DNA from: Paraburkholderia sp. BL10I2N1
GTDB lineage: Bacteria; Pseudomonadota; Gammaproteobacteria; Burkholderiales; Burkholderiaceae
Direction: 5' to 3'
DNA length: 64,000 nucleotides
Assembly: GCF_004361815.1 (NCBI RefSeq)
Contig: NZ_SNWA01000002.1
Span: 1,736,001 to 1,800,000 of the forward strand
The notes beneath the pieces are model-generated. The model was not told where the DNA came from, searched no databases, and saw only the letters and a list, made by a program, of their open reading frames with translations. Of the stretch, positions 61,674 through 64,000 are shown one piece after another. The translations under genes and the position numbers were made by a program. Every line of letters starts with the position of its first letter. The first letter of the stretch is position 1.

Positions 61674-62729
61674 ATGCTTCACATGCAGGTACTCACTCCC
61701 GCCGTCATCTCCGGCTCTCCGTACGACATCGGCTACGGCCTCGGCATGCTGGCCCGGCCGTCCATGGACGCATACATGGCGCAAAGCAGTGCATGGCGGG
61801 CGGTCAGCCAGTGGCGCGGCCGCGCGTTTGTCCAAGGGCTGCGGCAAGCCGCAGAAGCCATGTTCCCGGACCATGTCGCCGAGCTTGACGGCATGGCGGC
61901 CGGCCTCGGATGGGCCGCGGAAGATGTATTTCTGTGGAACTGCCGGGGGGAGTTGATTCACAACGCGCCCGACGGATGCACTACGCTGGCGGCGGGATCA
62001 AACGATGCGCGCTTCATCGCGCACAACGAGGACGGCGACCCGTACCTACGCGACAGGTGCGCGCTTGTCGATGTTCGCCCGACCGGCAAGCCGGGTTTCC
62101 TGAGCTTCTACTACCCGGGTTCGCTGCCCGGGCACACGTTCGCGGTGAACCGCGCGGGGCTCGTGCAGGCGATCAACAACATCCGCATCAAGACGCCCGC
62201 GACCGGCGTCCCTCGCATGATCTTGTCGCGTGCGGTGCTGGACGCCAGTTCGCTCGATGAGGCCGTCAACACGCTAGGCGTTGCGCCGCGTTCAAGCGGC
62301 TTTCACCATACCTTGGGGTGCGTCGGAGACGATCGTCTGCTCAGCATTGAAGCAACCGTGAAGCGCTGCTCAGTACAGACTATCGAGAAGCTTTCGGGCC
62401 ACACGAATCATCTGATTCATCCGGGTTGCGAACGCGAGGCACAGATTGTCACCGCCTCGTCCGGCGACCGGCAGGCGAGACTCGGCCAGCTGCTCCCTGC
62501 CCTTGGCGAAGTCGGTCGCGTGCCGCTGCTTCAGGTGCTGTCCGATCGCGCGCCACAGGGCTTACCCATTTACCGCGACGATCCGGCCGATCCCGACGAC
62601 GAAAACACACTGGCAACCGCGCTCTTCGTCATCAGGGACGACGGAGTAGAGTTTGAAGTTCGCCAGCAAGGCGAGCTTCGGTTCAAGCAATTCGTTACGC
62701 AAGAGCCGCGGCCAGCCGCCGCGTCCTGA
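61674..62729 (+). CDS. C45-type autoproteolytic acyltransferase / amidohydrolase
   Basis: About 351 residues resembling the acyl-CoA:6-aminopenicillanate acyltransferase (peptidase C45) branch of Ntn hydrolases. The proenzyme would cleave itself before Cys102 in HNAPDGCTTLAAGSND, freeing a catalytic Cys, and FIAHNEDGDP supplies the following conserved Asn-Glu-Asp stretch. Start options are TTG 61662, ATG 61674 and ATG 61683; I chose 61674. Such enzymes hydrolyse or transfer acyl groups on amines. With an amino-acid importer before it and an aminotransferase after it, deacylation of an imported N-acyl amine or amino acid is the simplest hypothesis. No signal peptide, so it acts in the cytoplasm. 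Confidence 0.85.
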   Translation: MLHMQVLTPAVISGSPYDIGYGLGMLARPSMDAYMAQSSAWRAVSQWRGRAFVQGLRQAAEAMFPDHVAELDGMAAGLGWAAEDVFLWNCRGELIHNAPDGCTTLAAGSNDARFIAHNEDGDPYLRDRCALVDVRPTGKPGFLSFYYPGSLPGHTFAVNRAGLVQAINNIRIKTPATGVPRMILSRAVLDASSLDEAVNTLGVAPRSSGFHHTLGCVGDDRLLSIEATVKRCSVQTIEKLSGHTNHLIHPGCEREAQIVTASSGDRQARLGQLLPALGEVGRVPLLQVLSDRAPQGLPIYRDDPADPDDENTLATALFVIRDDGVEFEVRQQGELRFKQFVTQEPRPAAAS

Positions 62730-62744
62730 ACACTGAGGCAAAGA

Positions 62745-64000
62745 ATGACGACCGTATTTCACCGCGCGCCCCGCGCAACACTTCCCGTCGCCGTGGCTGG
62801 CGACGGCATCGAGATCATCGATTCCAACGGCAGGCGCTACATCGACGCGTGCGGCGGCGCTGCGGTTTCCTGCCTGGGTCACAGCAATCAGCGGGTCATC
62901 GACGCCATCAAGCGTCAGGTCCAGAAACTCCCGTTTGCACATACATCGTTCTTCACGACAGACATTGCCGAAGAACTCGCGGATCGCCTCGTCAACGCAG
63001 CGCCGAAAGGACTGGGACATGTGTACTTCGTCTCCGGCGGTTCCGAGGCTATCGAGGCCGCGCTGAAACTTGCACGTCAGTACTTTGTGGAGAAGGGGCA
63101 GCCCGAGCGGCGCCATTTCATCGCGCGCCGCCAGAGCTATCACGGCAACACGCTGGGTGCGCTGGCGATCGGCGGCAACGCATGGCGTCGTGAACCATTT
63201 CTGCCGATCCTGATCGAGGCACACCACGTCAGCCCTTGCTACGCGTATCGCGAACAACGCGCGGGCGAGACGGAAGAAGCGTTCGCGCAACGTCTCGCAG
63301 ACGAACTCGAAGCAAAGATTCTCGAACTCGGACCGGAGTCGGTTGCGGCCTTTGTCGCGGAGACTGTCGTCGGCGCGACGGCTGGCGCCGTGCCGCCGGT
63401 GCGTGAGTACTTCCGCAAGATTCGTGCAGTCTGCGATAAGTATGGCGTTCTGCTGATTCTCGATGAAATCATGTCAGGCATGGGGCGCACGGGCTATCTC
63501 TTCGCGTGCGAGGAAGACGGCATCTCGCCCGACATTCTCACCATCGCCAAGGGGCTGGGCGCCGGCTACCAGGCCATCGGTGCCACGCTCGTCAGCGACG
63601 AAATCTATAACACCATCGTCGCCGGCTCCGGCTTCTTCCAGCACGGCCACACGTACATCGGCCACGCCACGGCATGTGCAGCAGCACTCGAAGTGCAGCG
63701 TGTCATTGCGGAAGACCGGTTGCTCGACAACGTGAAGGCGCGCGGCGAACAGCTGCGTTCGCTGCTCCGCGGCCATTATGCGGATCATCCTTTTGTAGGG
63801 GACGTACGGGGGCGAGGTCTTTTTGTCGGCGTCGAACTCGTCCAGAATCGCGACACCAAGGCACCCTTCGACCCGCAGAAAAAGCTGAATTCAGTCGTCA
63901 AGAGCGAGGCGATGAAGCGCGGGCTGATGGTCTATCCGATGGGCGGCACCGTCGACGGCAATCAGGGCGACCATATTCTTGTCGCCCCCCCGTTCATCTG
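62745..64000 (+). CDS. Class III (omega) PLP aminotransferase, 3' end outside window
   Basis: 418 visible residues. PLP-binding motifs: YFVSGGSEAIEAALKLARQY, the Asp in LLILDEIMSGMGRTGYLFAC, and the Schiff-base Lys269 in DILTIAKGLGAGYQAIGATL. RRQSYHGNTLGALAIGGNAW is the class III His/Gly segment. These enzymes move amino groups from omega-amino acids, diamines or ornithine-like compounds. It starts 15 bases after the acyltransferase gene. The stop codon lies beyond 64000; typical lengths are 430-460 residues, so little is missing. Confidence 0.93.
   Translation, partial: MTTVFHRAPRATLPVAVAGDGIEIIDSNGRRYIDACGGAAVSCLGHSNQRVIDAIKRQVQKLPFAHTSFFTTDIAEELADRLVNAAPKGLGHVYFVSGGSEAIEAALKLARQYFVEKGQPERRHFIARRQSYHGNTLGALAIGGNAWRREPFLPILIEAHHVSPCYAYREQRAGETEEAFAQRLADELEAKILELGPESVAAFVAETVVGATAGAVPPVREYFRKIRAVCDKYGVLLILDEIMSGMGRTGYLFACEEDGISPDILTIAKGLGAGYQAIGATLVSDEIYNTIVAGSGFFQHGHTYIGHATACAAALEVQRVIAEDRLLDNVKARGEQLRSLLRGHYADHPFVGDVRGRGLFVGVELVQNRDTKAPFDPQKKLNSVVKSEAMKRGLMVYPMGGTVDGNQGDHILVAPPFI

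Noticed and set aside
1..64000. CRISPR arrays, tRNA/rRNA genes, riboswitches, replication origin, prophage
   Set aside because: Reading both strands by eye I found no regularly spaced repeats, cloverleaf candidates, riboswitch cores, DnaA-box clusters or phage structural genes. A dedicated RNA search could still find small RNAs that I cannot see.

Overview
The window looks like a chromosomal segment of a beta-proteobacterium of the Burkholderia group (Paraburkholderia, Caballeronia or Burkholderia). This is an inference from the high-GC coding style, the density of LysR, IclR, RpiR, MarR and MocR regulators beside catabolic and ABC-transport operons, the intracellular polyhydroxyalkanoate depolymerase, and several small proteins of Burkholderia type. 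I saw no rRNA, tRNA, CRISPR array or phage. One complete IS630-type element is present.

Layout. 1-3.8 kb: an aromatic-type FAD hydroxylase (cut by the left edge) and an atypical MBL-fold protein, divergent from two tandem IclR regulators. 3.8-8.8 kb: remnants of a PAS protein and a gamma-glutamyltransferase, then a polyamine-type ABC operon. 8.8-15.1 kb: a CUT1 sugar-transport locus (RpiR regulator, ATPase and a broken dehydrogenase on the minus strand; binding protein and two permeases on the plus strand). 15.4-20.5 kb: a small protein, an HD hydrolase, a BON protein, and a secreted phosphoesterase followed by a di-heme peroxidase. 20.6-22.2 kb: a decayed binding-protein/histidine-kinase sensor locus. 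22.6-28.3 kb: a LysR regulator divergent from an MHS transporter and a serine hydrolase, a cyclase remnant and an isocitrate-lyase-like enzyme. 28.6-30.0 kb: a copper-related patch (truncated four-helix Cys protein, an orphan bufferin-type peptide and a SCO protein). 30.4-33.9 kb: a lipoprotein, then a LysR regulator divergent from an unusual SDR::ene-reductase fusion.

34.0-40.2 kb is an accessory stretch: a small hypothetical gene, the IS630 element, a beta-helical repeat protein and a membrane protein with an internal duplication, with lower GC in places. 40.2-49.9 kb is the most coherent unit, a CoA-dependent aromatic degradation operon. It holds a CoA ligase, a flavin monooxygenase::ene-reductase fusion of the 2-aminobenzoyl-CoA/salicylyl-CoA type, beta-oxidation-like enzymes, a thioesterase, a RidA deaminase and a MarR regulator, with genes overlapping or closely spaced. 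The RidA gene favours an amino-aromatic substrate such as anthranilate. 50-59 kb: an MFS exporter, SnoaL and AraC-family proteins, a MocR regulator divergent from a PPOX flavoprotein across a highly symmetric dyad, a cupin, PHA depolymerase, GST and DUF4440 genes. 58.8-64 kb: a broken RpiR regulator, a strong promoter with repeated TGTTGC elements, a polar amino-acid ABC transporter, a C45-type acyltransferase/amidohydrolase and a class III aminotransferase (cut by the right edge), which together look like an uptake-and-catabolism unit for an N-acylated amine or amino acid.

The window carries many gene remains: at least seven loci show deletions, frameshifts or in-frame stops. The observations I rate highest are the SDR::OYE fusion that kept an internal ribosome-binding site, the orphan bufferin/copper patch, the membrane-protein/beta-helix pair, the C45/aminotransferase/ABC unit, and the IS630 transposase whose stop codon is completed by the host target site.
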